From Leptospira wolbachii serovar Codice str. CDC (GTDB taxonomy: Bacteria > Spirochaetota > Leptospiria > Leptospirales > Leptospiraceae), in contig NZ_AOGZ02000014.1 of assembly GCF_000332515.2 (NCBI RefSeq), positions 1,566,001 to 1,630,000 on the forward strand: 64,000 bases of DNA, in the 5' to 3' direction. The notes under the pieces are model-generated. The model searched no databases. It was given only the letters and a program-made list of their open reading frames with translations, and was not told where the DNA came from. A program made the translations under genes and the position numbers. This document shows positions 26,047 through 36,029 of this stretch, piece by piece. The number at the start of each line of letters is the position of its first letter. The first letter of the stretch is position 1.

Positions 26047-27999
26047 ATGCAAAATGATTCCACTAACAGACAAAGTCGTTTATTCCTCGCGCTATTCTTA
26101 AGTTTAGCAGTATGGATGGGTATAAACTATTTCTTCTTTCCCCCACAAACACCAAAACCAAAAGTCGTAGACGAAGTTTCGAAAGAAAACTCAGACAAAG
26201 AGACAAAGGCAGGGAATCCTGCGGATCCAAAAGCAGAACTAAAAAAACCAACCACAGAAACCACTAAGTTAAATCCTGTAAAAACAGAAGATGTAAAAAC
26301 GTTTTCTCTAAAAACAGATTCCTTCCTGGTACATTTTTCTAGTTTAGGTGGCCGAATCACTGAATACTATATCAAAGACCATAAAGAACCAGACGGTTCA
26401 GAATTTGCTATTGCGAAAGATCCTAAGTTTGAAATCGAATTTGATGGAAAAAAAGAAAAGGCTGTTGAACTCACTAGAGGACAAGGTTTTGATTTTAACA
26501 TTATTGAAGATAAAGATACAGTTCCTTTTTCTGCTTACAACTTAGTAAACTTTAGCTCAAGTTACAATGCTGATACAAAAACTGTTATCTTCGAAGCACC
26601 TTCGTTAGATGGTAAATTTACAATCCAAAAGAAATTCCAGTTTTTCCCTTCTGAAAACTATTTTAAATTTCATTTAACTCTAAAAAACAGAACTAACGAA
26701 ACCATCAATATTTCTCCATCTAAGTCGGATGTATATTTTAGATCGTTTAGTTCCCTTGGTCCAGTGCTTAAGAAAAAAGAAGACTTTAATGATAGGGACA
26801 ATGCACACTACTTTCGTTATTACTATTTAGATGGAAGTTTTAAGGACCACGTAGACGGAACAAGCACTCAAGGATTTTTTGATAACCTATTCGGTTCCAA
26901 TGAAGGAAAAGACACTCGTTACGAAATCAAAAAAGGTTCTAACGATAAAGTGGACTTTGTGGGAACCGGAAGCCGTTACTTCATTGGGGTCATCGATCCG
27001 TTAAATGATAACCCGGCGGGAGTCCTTCTCGATAACCGCAAAGGAAATGAAACGGGAGTTCTTCTTGTTTATGACAATTGGAAACTTGGTCCTGGTGAAG
27101 AAGTAAACTTGGATTATGCGGCTTATGTCGGAGTTCGTGAACTTGACGGAACCGCTTTTAGAGATAGTAAACTTGATCCAAAAATCAATAAAGACTCTGC
27201 GTTTGTTGGTCTCAGTGATTCACTCGACAAATCATTCAACCAAGGGATTACAACCCCACTTCGAAACGGAATTGTTTGGATCTTAAAAAAGATTTATTTG
27301 GTCATTCCTAACTACGGTTGGGCCATTGTTATTTTTGCCATCCTCTTCAAATTAGCATTCTATCCGCTGAACAAAAAACAAGCGGAGTCAATGAAGAAGA
27401 TGCAAGAGTTATCTCCGCAAATCAAACTCATCAACGAAAAGTATGCAGATGATCCAAAACTCAAACAAGAAAAAACCGTTGAGTTGTACAAAAAGAACGG
27501 AACAAACCCAATGGCGGGTTGCCTTCCGATGCTCATCCAAATTCCTATCTTTATCGCGCTTTATACTGCGTTTTCTGATACAGTGGATCTTTGGAACTCT
27601 CCATTCCTTTGGATCAAAGATTTAAGTGAACCAGACACGGTTTATACAACTCCCAAGTTAGCTTTTATTGGAGCTCTTGCTATCAACATCTTACCACTGA
27701 TCATGGTAGCAACTCAAGTAGTTCAGTCTCGCATGACAACAGTGTCTACAGACCCGAACCAAAAGATGATGATGTATATGATGCCTGTTATCATGTTATA
27801 CTTCTTCTGGTCAATGCCTGCCGGTGTGACCATGTATTGGACAATGCAAAACATCTTATCCATTGCCCAACAAGTGTATACAAACAAGTTTGGAAAATCA
27901 GAAGACAAAAAACCAAAAAATAATGGGCCCGAACCAGCAAACAACGCATCTGCGGTAGCCCGACCTGGATTTAGAAACCAGAACAAAAAGAAAAAATGA
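26047..27999 (+). CDS. yidC: Membrane protein insertase YidC
   Basis: Inserts and folds inner-membrane proteins, alone or with SecYEG. The 650-residue protein has the Gram-negative layout: an N-terminal membrane anchor (about 13-31), a Lys/Pro/Thr-rich linker, and a large periplasmic beta-super-sandwich (about 75-400). The conserved five-helix insertase core (about 415-625) carries the entry [18 protein letters not shown], the cytoplasmic loop [17 protein letters not shown] and [21 protein letters not shown] basic tail (RNQNKKKK) may bind ribosomes. Key motifs are intact and no frameshift is seen. A lipoprotein lipobox is absent, as in other Gram-negative YidC. Confidence 0.97.
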   Translation: MQNDSTNRQSRLFLALFLSLAVWMGINYFFFPPQTPKPKVVDEVSKENSDKETKAGNPADPKAELKKPTTETTKLNPVKTEDVKTFSLKTDSFLVHFSSLGGRITEYYIKDHKEPDGSEFAIAKDPKFEIEFDGKKEKAVELTRGQGFDFNIIEDKDTVPFSAYNLVNFSSSYNADTKTVIFEAPSLDGKFTIQKKFQFFPSENYFKFHLTLKNRTNETINISPSKSDVYFRSFSSLGPVLKKKEDFNDRDNAHYFRYYYLDGSFKDHVDGTSTQGFFDNLFGSNEGKDTRYEIKKGSNDKVDFVGTGSRYFIGVIDPLNDNPAGVLLDNRKGNETGVLLVYDNWKLGPGEEVNLDYAAYVGVRELDGTAFRDSKLDPKINKDSAFVGLSDSLDKSFNQGITTPLRNGIVWILKKIYLVIPNYGWAIVIFAILFKLAFYPLNKKQAESMKKMQELSPQIKLINEKYADDPKLKQEKTVELYKKNGTNPMAGCLPMLIQIPIFIALYTAFSDTVDLWNSPFLWIKDLSEPDTVYTTPKLAFIGALAINILPLIMVATQVVQSRMTTVSTDPNQKMMMYMMPVIMLYFFWSMPAGVTMYWTMQNILSIAQQVYTNKFGKSEDKKPKNNGPEPANNASAVARPGFRNQNKKKK

Positions 28000-28027
28000 A
28001 ATCATTGTTTAACAAGGAAGATCACAG

Positions 28028-28759
28028 ATGAATAATTACATTTTCGAAGCCGAAGGAAAAACTAAAAGTGAGGCGGAAGAATATTCTTTAGAAACTCTTC
28101 GTCTCCAACCAGGCGATTTACGATTCGAAGTAGTTGATTCCGGAAAATCCGGATTTTTGGGAATCACACAAAAAAAACCAGCCGTTGTACGCGCGTTTGT
28201 TGCTAACAACGATATCCCATCCGAAAAAATCATCCACGGAGTTATCATTACCATTTTGAAAAAAATGGGAATTCCTGCGGAAGTAGTAGGAATGGGTGAT
28301 GTAGATGGAAAAATCTATGTCGAACTTACAAGTAAAGAATCTGGACTCATCATTGGAAAAAGAGGGGGCACTTTAGATTCACTTCAATTCCTTCTCAATC
28401 TGATGGTAGACCCAAGAATTCGCCACAACAGAAAAATTGTTTTGGATATTGAATCTTACCGCGACAAACGCGAGTTATCTCTCATTCGATTGGCAAAATC
28501 TGTCGCTGCCTCGGTCATCAAATCAGGAAGATCCAAACTTTTAGATCCAATGAATCCTTTTGAACGAAGAATTGTTCACATGGCAATCCAAGAGGACGAA
28601 AGAGTATTCACAAGATCGGAAGGAAATGGAACTTTCAAAAGAGTTCGAGTTATCTCTGCAAAAGAAAAACATAAATACAAAGATTTGGAAGATCCTTCTA
28701 AAAAAGGCCTTCCTGTAGAAGACTTTGCAGACGGAGTAGACCAAGAAGATCTTGATTGA
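28028..28759 (+). CDS. jag: Jag/KhpB RNA-binding protein (Jag-N, KH, R3H)
   Basis: An RNA-binding protein often encoded next to yidC. Domains over 243 residues: Jag-N (about 3-52) with [18 protein letters not shown] and SGFLGI; a KH domain (about 75-150) with the [19 protein letters not shown] loop; and an R3H domain (about 155-220) with [20 protein letters not shown], which contains the Arg-x3-His motif. An acidic tail follows. AAGGAAG precedes the ATG by about eight bases. It follows yidC after 28 bp and overlaps mnmE by eight bases. Confidence 0.95.
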   Translation: MNNYIFEAEGKTKSEAEEYSLETLRLQPGDLRFEVVDSGKSGFLGITQKKPAVVRAFVANNDIPSEKIIHGVIITILKKMGIPAEVVGMGDVDGKIYVELTSKESGLIIGKRGGTLDSLQFLLNLMVDPRIRHNRKIVLDIESYRDKRELSLIRLAKSVAASVIKSGRSKLLDPMNPFERRIVHMAIQEDERVFTRSEGNGTFKRVRVISAKEKHKYKDLEDPSKKGLPVEDFADGVDQEDLD

Positions 28760-30137
28760 TACCATTGCGGCATTGTCCACTGCCTCAGGTCCCGGAGCGA
28801 TTGGCATCCTTCGGGTATCGGGCTCTGCCGTATTGCCCATTGCCCTCTCCGTTCTTCAAAAGAACGGATCTCCTCTCACCGAAGAATTTATTCAAAACCA
28901 AAGGCGAACTGCTATTTTCTGCGATTTCGTAGATACGGAACACCCTCTAGACCAAATTGTATTTTTCTATTTTCCATCACCTAACTCTTACACAGGTGAA
29001 GACTTAGCAGAGTTCCACTTACATGGGAACCCCATCCTACTCAAACGTGGTTTACAAATTCTTTTTGAGAAGGGAGCGCGCCCAGCCCAGAAGGGTGAGT
29101 TTACCAAAAGGGCCTATCTGAATGGAAAAATCAATCTGTCTGGTGCAGAAGCCATCGGTCGACTCATCGAAGCACGATCTCGATATGAATTGGAATTGGC
29201 TCAAAAAAATGTCTTTGGTGAAATTACAAAATTAAGTTCCAAAATTAGAAGTGATTTGATTTCACTCAAAGCGGAATGCGAAGCTGAAATTGATTTTTCT
29301 ACAGAAGACCTTACCTTTGAAAGTTTGGAAGAAAGAAAAAATCGGATGATCTCACTCAAGAATCTTTGTTCCAAATTGATCCAAGATTCGGAACGGGCCG
29401 AAACTCTCATTTTACAATCAACTGTTGTTTTGTTTGGAGAACCTAACACGGGGAAATCGAGTTTAATGAATTTACTTATTGGAAAGGACCGTTCGATTAT
29501 CTCTGACATTCCCGGTACGACTAGGGATTATATAGCCGAAGAATTAAGTTTGGATGGAATCCCCATTCGACTTGTGGACACGGCCGGGATCCGAGAAACA
29601 TCAGATAACATTGAACAGATGGGAATAGAACGAAGCAAACGAGAAGCCGACAGTGCCAATGTAAAATTACTTCTGATTGATACCTCCCAACCATTCGACA
29701 AAAGTTCGTTTTTAACAAAACACAAAGAAAGACTCCATGGTTCCATCCTTGTAGCCAATAAAATTGATGAAAAACAAAATGATTGGAATTCAAATCAATT
29801 GGACGACCTACAAAAAGAATTTGAGTTAGAGATTACGGAAATCTCTTGTAAAACAAAAGTGGGAATTCCTCATTTATTAGAACTTTTAAAAACAAAACTC
29901 ACATCTCAAGATAGTGCGGAAGATGTAGTTTTATTAGAAGATAGACAAAGGTATCACATTCAAAAAATTGAATCTAGTTTATCAGAAGCCATTCATCTTA
30001 TGGAAGATGGTGCCCCAGCAGAAATTTATATCCAAGAAATCAATTCTTCCCTGAAGGAAATTGGTGAAGTCAACGGTCATGTTGATAACGAAGAAATCCT
30101 AGGCAGAATTTTTAGTAAATTCTGTGTGGGTAAATAA
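28752..30137 (+). CDS. mnmE: tRNA-modification GTPase MnmE
   Basis: With MnmG, adds the cmnm5 group to U34 of certain tRNAs. The 461 residues start at a TTG inside the jag 3' end and give [24 protein letters not shown], the canonical N-terminus. Domains: formyl-THF-binding (1-120), helical, G domain (about 215-380) with P-loop [25 protein letters not shown] and NKID, and the C-terminal CVGK, whose Cys is needed for activity. All motifs are intact. The last gene of the rpmH block; mnmG is not nearby. Confidence 0.97.
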   Translation: MIDTIAALSTASGPGAIGILRVSGSAVLPIALSVLQKNGSPLTEEFIQNQRRTAIFCDFVDTEHPLDQIVFFYFPSPNSYTGEDLAEFHLHGNPILLKRGLQILFEKGARPAQKGEFTKRAYLNGKINLSGAEAIGRLIEARSRYELELAQKNVFGEITKLSSKIRSDLISLKAECEAEIDFSTEDLTFESLEERKNRMISLKNLCSKLIQDSERAETLILQSTVVLFGEPNTGKSSLMNLLIGKDRSIISDIPGTTRDYIAEELSLDGIPIRLVDTAGIRETSDNIEQMGIERSKREADSANVKLLLIDTSQPFDKSSFLTKHKERLHGSILVANKIDEKQNDWNSNQLDDLQKEFELEITEISCKTKVGIPHLLELLKTKLTSQDSAEDVVLLEDRQRYHIQKIESSLSEAIHLMEDGAPAEIYIQEINSSLKEIGEVNGHVDNEEILGRIFSKFCVGK

Positions 30138-30217
30138 TTCACAAAAATCACAAAATTTACGATTGTCTAATCGTCCAAATAGTATCTAATAGGTGCACAT
30201 TCGATACGAGGTAAAAA

Positions 30218-30469
30218 ATGAAAAAATTTCTTGTGATTCTCTCTATTTTCTCTTTCAGCACTTTTGGTTTGTTTGCACAAACAGAAGCAGACGAAGAACC
30301 TACGATGCAAGCTGATGAGGCTTCAGAAACCGTTAAACCTAAAAAAGAAAAAATCAATAACAAAGACGGTGAGAAAAAAGAGAAAAAGAATAACAAAGAT
30401 GGCGCAAAGAAGGCTAAAAAAGCTAAGAAAGCCAAAAAAGAGAAAAAAGCAAAAAAAGACGCAGAGTAA
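30218..30469 (+). CDS. Small secreted protein with poly-Lys/Ala tail
   Basis: An 83-residue protein of unknown function. Residues 1-20 are a signal peptide (MKKFLVILSIFSFSTFGLFA). Next comes an acidic stretch (TEADEEPTMQADEASE), then a strongly basic low-complexity tail of KK-A/E repeats, including KKAKKAKKAKKEKKAKK. The tail DNA is almost all A and G in the coding strand. Such a tail could bind nucleic acid, LPS or an acidic polymer, but nothing proves it. GAGG six bases before the ATG supports the start. A very strong terminator follows 23 bp after the stop, so the gene is expressed by itself. Confidence 0.8.
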   Translation: MKKFLVILSIFSFSTFGLFAQTEADEEPTMQADEASETVKPKKEKINNKDGEKKEKKNNKDGAKKAKKAKKAKKEKKAKKDAE

Positions 30470-30491
30470 TCTTTTCGTCTCATCTCAAACC

Positions 30492-30517
30492 AAACCCCTG
30501 GAAACAGGGGTTTTTTT
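30492..30517 (+). terminator. Rho-independent terminator with GAAA loop
   Basis: ACCCCTG-GAAA-CAGGGGT followed by a run of seven T. It ends the short secreted-protein gene. The next gene starts only 19 bases past the T-run, leaving almost no room for a separate promoter and leader. Confidence 0.92.
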
Positions 30518-30535
30518 ATGCCCTAAAAAACCAAA

Positions 30536-32170
30536 ATGAAACCAACCACCAACAAATTCACCTACTATACGTTAGCTGTATTATTTCTAATTTTTCTTTC
30601 CTGTTCTAGTTCTAAAGAAAAAGAATCAGAATCTTCGTTTATTAAATCCATTCTGTTTCATTTTGAACTCAAATCCATTCCCAAAGAACTGAAAGGCGAA
30701 AAGATATCCTACTCTTTAAAGTTTTATTTTTGCCCGATCCCAACGGCCAAAGATTGTTATACACCCGTGTCCATCAATACACAAACAACCAGTCGTCCGA
30801 TTGGCTCCACTGCAGACCAAATCACTTTCTCTCAAGAGTTACCAAAAACATGGACACATCTTTCCATTCGCTTAGAAGGGATTCAAAAAGTGTATGGAAA
30901 ATATTCCCCTGGCCACAATCCCTATTGGATTCAAAATACAGATTCGCTTATACAGAATCCAAAAATAACTCATGTGTTTACCTTTGTAAGCCAAGAGAAC
31001 GTAATTCCAAATCGAAAACAAGAAGAGCTAGCATATAAGTTTTCCCCCATCCTTGTCTTTCATAAAGATAAAAAATACCTACCGACTAATATCGAAAAGT
31101 ATGCAAACTTTTTTCAGTCGAAAGAATACAGTCTTCCAGGTAAAGACATTCGTCGCAAATCTCTTGGCCAAACCACTTGGAACTATGTGGAATTTCCTGA
31201 CCTAAGAGAAACGGAGAAACAAACCCATTTGTACTATCATGTTCGTTATGCGAAGACTACTGTTTCGGGAACGCAAATTACTGCCCTACCTGGATTTCGT
31301 GATGACAGTAATTATTGGTATGAAGTGGGAAATGGAGATATGGTCATCTCCTATTGGATTTGGTATGATTGGAATGAAGGACCAACCAAGTTCGGCAATA
31401 TCCACCAAGGAGATTTAGAATCCTATGCCCTCCTCATCTCAAAGGAAGGCAAACCAAAACGAATTTTACTGACAGGACATGATCATATCCTACTCGATAC
31501 AGATTTTCGAAATATCAATTCTTTAAAAAATCATCCGATCCTTTATGTGGCAAAAGGAAATATGGGATCAGACGGGGGAAATCCAACGTCGGCTTATGGT
31601 GGTTATACTGTAAAACTTCAAGCAGGAAATGCATTGTTCAACTATATATCTGATCCTTGGGATGTGTTTCCTAGTTTCGATCCGGAAAACTCTATTCTCA
31701 TTCTTCCCAAAGATCTTTCTGAAAAAGCTTTAACAAATGTTAAAATTGGCTCAGGAATCACCGACAAATCAACAGTTTTAGATGATTGCGAATGTAAAGA
31801 TATCCCTGAACCAACTCGTTTTGTCGATGCTCGCGGCATGATCAAACAAAGGATCGAAAGGCTTGTGGCTTGGGAAGAACCAGGTTGGATAGGCCAAACA
31901 GCAGACAAAGACCCTGACGGCCACCATAAGGTGGATCCAAAACTTTCCTCTTTCTTTCGGTTTCAAGGGAGACTCGGGAAACACCCTCGGTCAGATTTAA
32001 GAATTGGAGAACTCCACCAATACGGTGAATCTCCAGAAAATGCACCATTCAAAACCAATATCGAACAACATTATACCTTTGAAAGTCCGAAGACCGAACG
32101 TTCCCACACGGACCGCGAAGGAAATTATGGGCCCAAATTTTTAGGAGATAATTCGACTCCGCAAAAGTAA
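30536..32170 (+). CDS. Large lipoprotein with Vps62-like domain
   Basis: A probable outer-membrane or periplasmic lipoprotein of 544 residues. Residues 1-22 form a lipoprotein signal ending LIFLSC, with acylation likely at Cys23. The segment AYKFSPILVFHKDKKYLPTN (about 166-185) and later YEVGNGDMVISYWIWYDWNE and GHDHILLDTDF resemble the Vps62/YlmA-like family of beta-rich proteins, with conserved aromatic and acidic residues. No catalytic function is known to me. The C-terminus is polar. Expression is puzzling because a strong terminator lies just 19 bp upstream of the ATG, and no obvious Shine-Dalgarno precedes it. Confidence 0.72.
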   Translation: MKPTTNKFTYYTLAVLFLIFLSCSSSKEKESESSFIKSILFHFELKSIPKELKGEKISYSLKFYFCPIPTAKDCYTPVSINTQTTSRPIGSTADQITFSQELPKTWTHLSIRLEGIQKVYGKYSPGHNPYWIQNTDSLIQNPKITHVFTFVSQENVIPNRKQEELAYKFSPILVFHKDKKYLPTNIEKYANFFQSKEYSLPGKDIRRKSLGQTTWNYVEFPDLRETEKQTHLYYHVRYAKTTVSGTQITALPGFRDDSNYWYEVGNGDMVISYWIWYDWNEGPTKFGNIHQGDLESYALLISKEGKPKRILLTGHDHILLDTDFRNINSLKNHPILYVAKGNMGSDGGNPTSAYGGYTVKLQAGNALFNYISDPWDVFPSFDPENSILILPKDLSEKALTNVKIGSGITDKSTVLDDCECKDIPEPTRFVDARGMIKQRIERLVAWEEPGWIGQTADKDPDGHHKVDPKLSSFFRFQGRLGKHPRSDLRIGELHQYGESPENAPFKTNIEQHYTFESPKTERSHTDREGNYGPKFLGDNSTPQK

Positions 32171-32178
32171 CAAAATTT

Positions 32179-32202
32179 GACCTGATAAAATCAAATCAGG
32201 TC
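32179..32202. terminator. Stem-loop between convergent genes
   Basis: GACCTGAT-AAAATCAA-ATCAGGTC forms an 8-bp perfect stem, with the stop codon of the minus-strand ankyrin gene in the loop. It is followed by a weak AT-rich tail (AAATTTTG on the minus strand). Likely a weak bidirectional terminator. Confidence 0.55.
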
Positions 32203-33102
32203 GACTAACTTTGCTTTGGTTAATTCTTCTGGTTTGAAAGGTTTCTCTCTTTTGATGTAGTCGATCATTTCTTCTCGGTGGGAATAACCAGCACCGAGGA
32301 TTGCTTTTTGGATCACAAAGTCTTTCCAAGTTTTCAAACAATGGCCAAACTTTTCTCGGTCCAAAAGCCTTGTGATGGATTCTTCATTCTCTCCCCAAAC
32401 AAAGGGATTTGCACCTGCGTCTAGTAGGTCTATCAAACATTCCACCGCATCGGAAGATGCTGCTAAAAACAAAGCGGTGTTTCCCATATTGTCTTTTGTC
32501 TCTAAAGAAAAATCTCCCTCTTCCAAAAGATAAGAACATAGATCATATAAATTTCTTTCTGCGACTAAATGAAGTGCCGATTTTCCTTCACTGTCTTTGT
32601 GTTCTATGATTTTAGGAAATTTATGAAATAAATTCGTAACGATCTCCATACGGTCTTCCGTGATCGCTTCTAAAAATACCGATCGTCCCTCTTCATTGCG
32701 TAAAGAAAGAACTTCTTCTGTTAAAGATTCTGCAAGGACTTCCCAAAGTGGTTCGGCGGATTCAAGGACAGAGAGATGAAAGATGGTGTTTCCATTTTTG
32801 TCTCGGGTAAGAAGATGAGATGAGTTTTTCCAAGTTGCAACCGTTTCCGTAAGGATATGTAAAAAGGATTCTTTGTTTTGGCCTATCACATCGAAGATGA
32901 CATTGCCGGGAGTTCTATAAGGAAATGCGGGATCGGCTCCATTTAAAATGGCATGTCGAAACAAATCCACATTCTCCATCTTTAACATCCAAGAAAGAGG
33001 ATTAGTTCCATAGGAATCTAATTCATTGGGGTCGGCTCCCGCACGAATCTCACTCTCCCATTCTTCGATACTTCCCGATTTGGCAACGTCAATCAAACTC
33101 AT
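32191..33102 (-). CDS. Ankyrin-repeat protein
   Basis: A 303-residue cytoplasmic protein without signal peptide. Ankyrin-type units are recognisable at the N-terminus (AGADPNELDSYGTNPLSWML) and further on (DKNGNTIFHLSVLE, DSEGKSALHLVAERN, DNMGNTALFLAASS, LDAGANPFVW), about six or seven units. It has no catalytic motif, so the role is likely protein binding. It starts directly after the stop of the GMC oxidoreductase (0 bp between genes) without its own clear ribosome site, implying translational coupling. Co-expression with an oxidoreductase suggests a chaperone-like or regulatory partnership, which is inference. Confidence 0.85.
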   Translation of the reverse strand: MSLIDVAKSGSIEEWESEIRAGADPNELDSYGTNPLSWMLKMENVDLFRHAILNGADPAFPYRTPGNVIFDVIGQNKESFLHILTETVATWKNSSHLLTRDKNGNTIFHLSVLESAEPLWEVLAESLTEEVLSLRNEEGRSVFLEAITEDRMEIVTNLFHKFPKIIEHKDSEGKSALHLVAERNLYDLCSYLLEEGDFSLETKDNMGNTALFLAASSDAVECLIDLLDAGANPFVWGENEESITRLLDREKFGHCLKTWKDFVIQKAILGAGYSHREEMIDYIKREKPFKPEELTKAKLVDLI

Positions 33103-34857
33103 TTAGGTTAAGATTTTACGTTTACTCACTTGCGTCGATTTTTTAACGGAAGATTTTTTAGGAAGAGATCCAATGATTTTATCAAAACCCTTTTTAGTTT
33201 CAAACGTTAAAAATTGAATTGGGGCTTTGTCTTTTGTCGGAACCAAACTCATGGCTCGTTCGGAGAGGGCTGTGATGGTCAAACTTGGATTCACTCCTAA
33301 ATTGACTGTGAGCATGGAGGCATCACAAACACGTAGGTTCTCATAACCAAACACTTTGTTTTCCATATCGATCACTCCGCGTTCAGGCGAATCAGCAACA
33401 ACGCATCCTCCCATAATATGACCCGTCAAAGGAGCATTGAGCAGTGTATCATTAAAAGAACTTCTTGGAATCCCACCAACAATCTCGGCTAGTTTTCTAG
33501 CAAAGGCATTAGCAATGGGAATGTATGTAGGTGTTGGCTCCCCGGTTGATAGGGCAGAGGTAATGGTTTTTTGGAAAGGCCATATAAACCGTCTTTTTCG
33601 TACAAGTCGTACGCTATTATCAACTGTTTGCATCACAAGTAAAATGATAGAATTTTTTGCAAATCCAATAGGATTGTGAGATTTCAAAAAATATAAAGGA
33701 TGGCGAATCATAGTCCAAAAGAATTTGAGTGGTCTTGGAAAAATTCCGCCTCCATCCGTCATCACACTAGCAAGGACTCCAAAAAAATCAGATCCCTTCG
33801 AATACCGAACTGGTTCGATATGTGTATTTTCATCAGGATGGACAGACGAAGTAATGGCAATCCCTTTGGAATAATCGGCACCCTTACTTGCAGGAACAGT
33901 GACTGGCAAAACAGTTTCACTATTGGTTCGGACTGTATCACCTAACTTCTCAGACAAACGAATCATTTTGTTTTCTTGTTGCATCTTAAGTAGAAGGCCA
34001 ACGGTTCCCATCACACCAGCAGATAAAACCACTTGTTTAGAACGAAATTTTCGTTTAGGAGAACCAAACCAACCGGTTGTGCTCCTTGTTTCCAATTCAT
34101 ATCCAAATGCACCGCTGGCTTCTGGATCTGGAATTCCTTTTTCATTGATAGGGATGAGGGATGTGACTTTGGTTTCAGGAAGGATAGCGGCTCCCAACTT
34201 TTCTGCTAAGTATAAATAGTTTTTATCCAAAGTGTTTTTTGCGTTATGACGACAACCCACCATACAACCACCACAGAAATTACAAGGATCGCGGTCGGGT
34301 CCATCACCACCAAAGAATGGATCCTTAGGATCTTTTTTATTCCCAAAATAAATTCCCACAGGAGTTCTACGGAATGTATCCCCCTTACCGAATGTTTTTG
34401 CTGTTTCTAACAAAATTTGATCTGGTTCCCAAAGTTGTGGATTTTCAGTCACACCAAGCATGTGTTTGGCAACATCATAATATGGTAATAAAGTTTTTTC
34501 CCCACCCATTTTTGAATACAAAGGTGAATTTAATACTTTTGAGGAAGGAACATACAAGGTACAGGCATATACTAATGAACCACCTCCAACACCCGATCCA
34601 CTCACAAGTAAGAAGTCATTGAGTAAATTGATTCTTTGGATTCCATAAAAACCTAATTTCGGCATCCACAAGTACTTACGAAGACTCCAATTGGTTTTGG
34701 GAAAGTCTGTAGCTTTCCATCGTTTTCCCGACTCAATCACCAAAACTTTATAACCTTTTTGAGACAACCGATAGGCTGAAACGGATCCTCCAAAACCAGA
34801 CCCAACGATTATAAAGTCGTACTCATAATTTAGCTCTTTTGGAATGGATTGACTCAT
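33103..34857 (-). CDS. GMC-family FAD oxidoreductase (cholesterol-oxidase-like)
   Basis: A 584-residue flavoenzyme oxidising an unknown alcohol. The FAD dinucleotide motif [16 protein letters not shown] is near residue 17, [15 protein letters not shown] near 86, and the C-terminal GMC region has [15 protein letters not shown] and [20 protein letters not shown]. The central [19 protein letters not shown] contains CxxCxxCxxxC; this is recurrent in this bacterial subfamily and could hold an Fe-S cluster or zinc. ATG 34857 with AAGGA ten bases upstream is preferred over the in-frame start at 34905. Co-transcribed with the ankyrin gene. The substrate, sterol or other alcohol, is unknown. Confidence 0.88.
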   Translation of the reverse strand: MSQSIPKELNYEYDFIIVGSGFGGSVSAYRLSQKGYKVLVIESGKRWKATDFPKTNWSLRKYLWMPKLGFYGIQRINLLNDFLLVSGSGVGGGSLVYACTLYVPSSKVLNSPLYSKMGGEKTLLPYYDVAKHMLGVTENPQLWEPDQILLETAKTFGKGDTFRRTPVGIYFGNKKDPKDPFFGGDGPDRDPCNFCGGCMVGCRHNAKNTLDKNYLYLAEKLGAAILPETKVTSLIPINEKGIPDPEASGAFGYELETRSTTGWFGSPKRKFRSKQVVLSAGVMGTVGLLLKMQQENKMIRLSEKLGDTVRTNSETVLPVTVPASKGADYSKGIAITSSVHPDENTHIEPVRYSKGSDFFGVLASVMTDGGGIFPRPLKFFWTMIRHPLYFLKSHNPIGFAKNSIILLVMQTVDNSVRLVRKRRFIWPFQKTITSALSTGEPTPTYIPIANAFARKLAEIVGGIPRSSFNDTLLNAPLTGHIMGGCVVADSPERGVIDMENKVFGYENLRVCDASMLTVNLGVNPSLTITALSERAMSLVPTKDKAPIQFLTFETKKGFDKIIGSLPKKSSVKKSTQVSKRKILT

Positions 34858-34989
34858 GGTTCGTTTTTCCTTGTTTGTGGTGCGTAAGCGAAACCGAGTC
34901 TGCAAAGGAATTCAATTCCTGTCAATTCGCTCTTACCGAATCGGATAAAAACTTCTAGCCGAAAGTTATAAATCCTTTTAAATCGGTTC

Positions 34990-36021
34990 ATGCCTGAGAT
35001 CAAAAAACAAATCCCTCTACTAAAATCTGACGGAACCCTCACGGAAGAAGGTTGGGCACGGTCCCCTCTTTGGACTTATAATCGCGAAAGTATTGCAGCC
35101 TCCGCACTAAGGATAAAGGAATGGGATTATTATTCGATTCTGTCCCCTTCTAAAGATTTTGGAATTACAATCACTGCATCTGATTTGGGTTATGCGGGCC
35201 TATTTGCCATTTGTTTTTTGGATTTTAAAAAAGGAACATTCAAACAAATTGATACACTTTCTGTCCTACCATTAGGGAAAACAGGATTCCCTCGTGTGAA
35301 TAGTAGCGGAGTGGTTCAGTTTGAGGACAAAAAACTTCGCCTTCGCTTTGAAGTCATCAAAGGAAAACGAATTTTGGAATTTGAATCCAAAACCTTTGAA
35401 GCACCAGATGGTGCCAAAGGAATCCAAGGAAAAATCGAACTCACTGAACCAAAAATGGAATCGATGAATATCGCTACTTCATGGAAAGAAAACAGAAAAG
35501 CTTTTTATTATAATACTAAAATCAATTGTATGCCTGCTACGGGCCAAGTGCAAGTTGGGAACACTAAGTATCAATTTGATGCCAAAAAAGATTTTGGTGC
35601 CTTGGATTGGGGCCGAGGTGTATGGACTTATAAAAACAGATGGTATTGGAGTTCTGTATCCACTTGGATTGGAGGAAAACCATTTGGTCTCAATTTAGGA
35701 TATGGGTTTACCGATAGAACACCAGCGTCTGAAAATACAATCCTTTACGATGGCAAAATTCATAAACTGGATGAAGTCAATTTTATCATGGATACCAAAA
35801 ACTATATGGCTCCATGGAAATTCACATCCAATAACAATCGTTTGGAATTGGATTTTACTCCCATTGTAGATAGAAAATCTTATATGAATTTTTTAATCAT
35901 TAAAACAAACCAACACCAAGTTTTTGGAAAATTTAATGGAACTGTAGTTTTAGATAACGGGAAAAAACTGAAACTCGAGAACATCCTCGGTTTTGCCGAA
36001 GATGTCCTGATGCATTACTAA
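34990..36021 (+). CDS. DUF2804 family protein
   Basis: A 343-residue protein of the DUF2804 family, of unknown biochemical role. Family features are the N-terminal GWARSPLWTYNRE (about residues 21-33), the central DWGRGVWTYKNRWYW (about 205-219), and GKPFGLNLGYGFTDRTPASENTI (about 228-250). The pattern of beta-strand segments suggests a lipocalin- or heparinase-like sandwich. No signal peptide or membrane segment is present. It is divergent from the GMC gene, with about 130 bp between, and convergent with the RND gene (8 bp). It may act on a lipid or sugar; this is inference from its company. Confidence 0.8.
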   Translation: MPEIKKQIPLLKSDGTLTEEGWARSPLWTYNRESIAASALRIKEWDYYSILSPSKDFGITITASDLGYAGLFAICFLDFKKGTFKQIDTLSVLPLGKTGFPRVNSSGVVQFEDKKLRLRFEVIKGKRILEFESKTFEAPDGAKGIQGKIELTEPKMESMNIATSWKENRKAFYYNTKINCMPATGQVQVGNTKYQFDAKKDFGALDWGRGVWTYKNRWYWSSVSTWIGGKPFGLNLGYGFTDRTPASENTILYDGKIHKLDEVNFIMDTKNYMAPWKFTSNNNRLELDFTPIVDRKSYMNFLIIKTNQHQVFGKFNGTVVLDNGKKLKLENILGFAEDVLMHY

Positions 36022-36029
36022 GATTTTTA

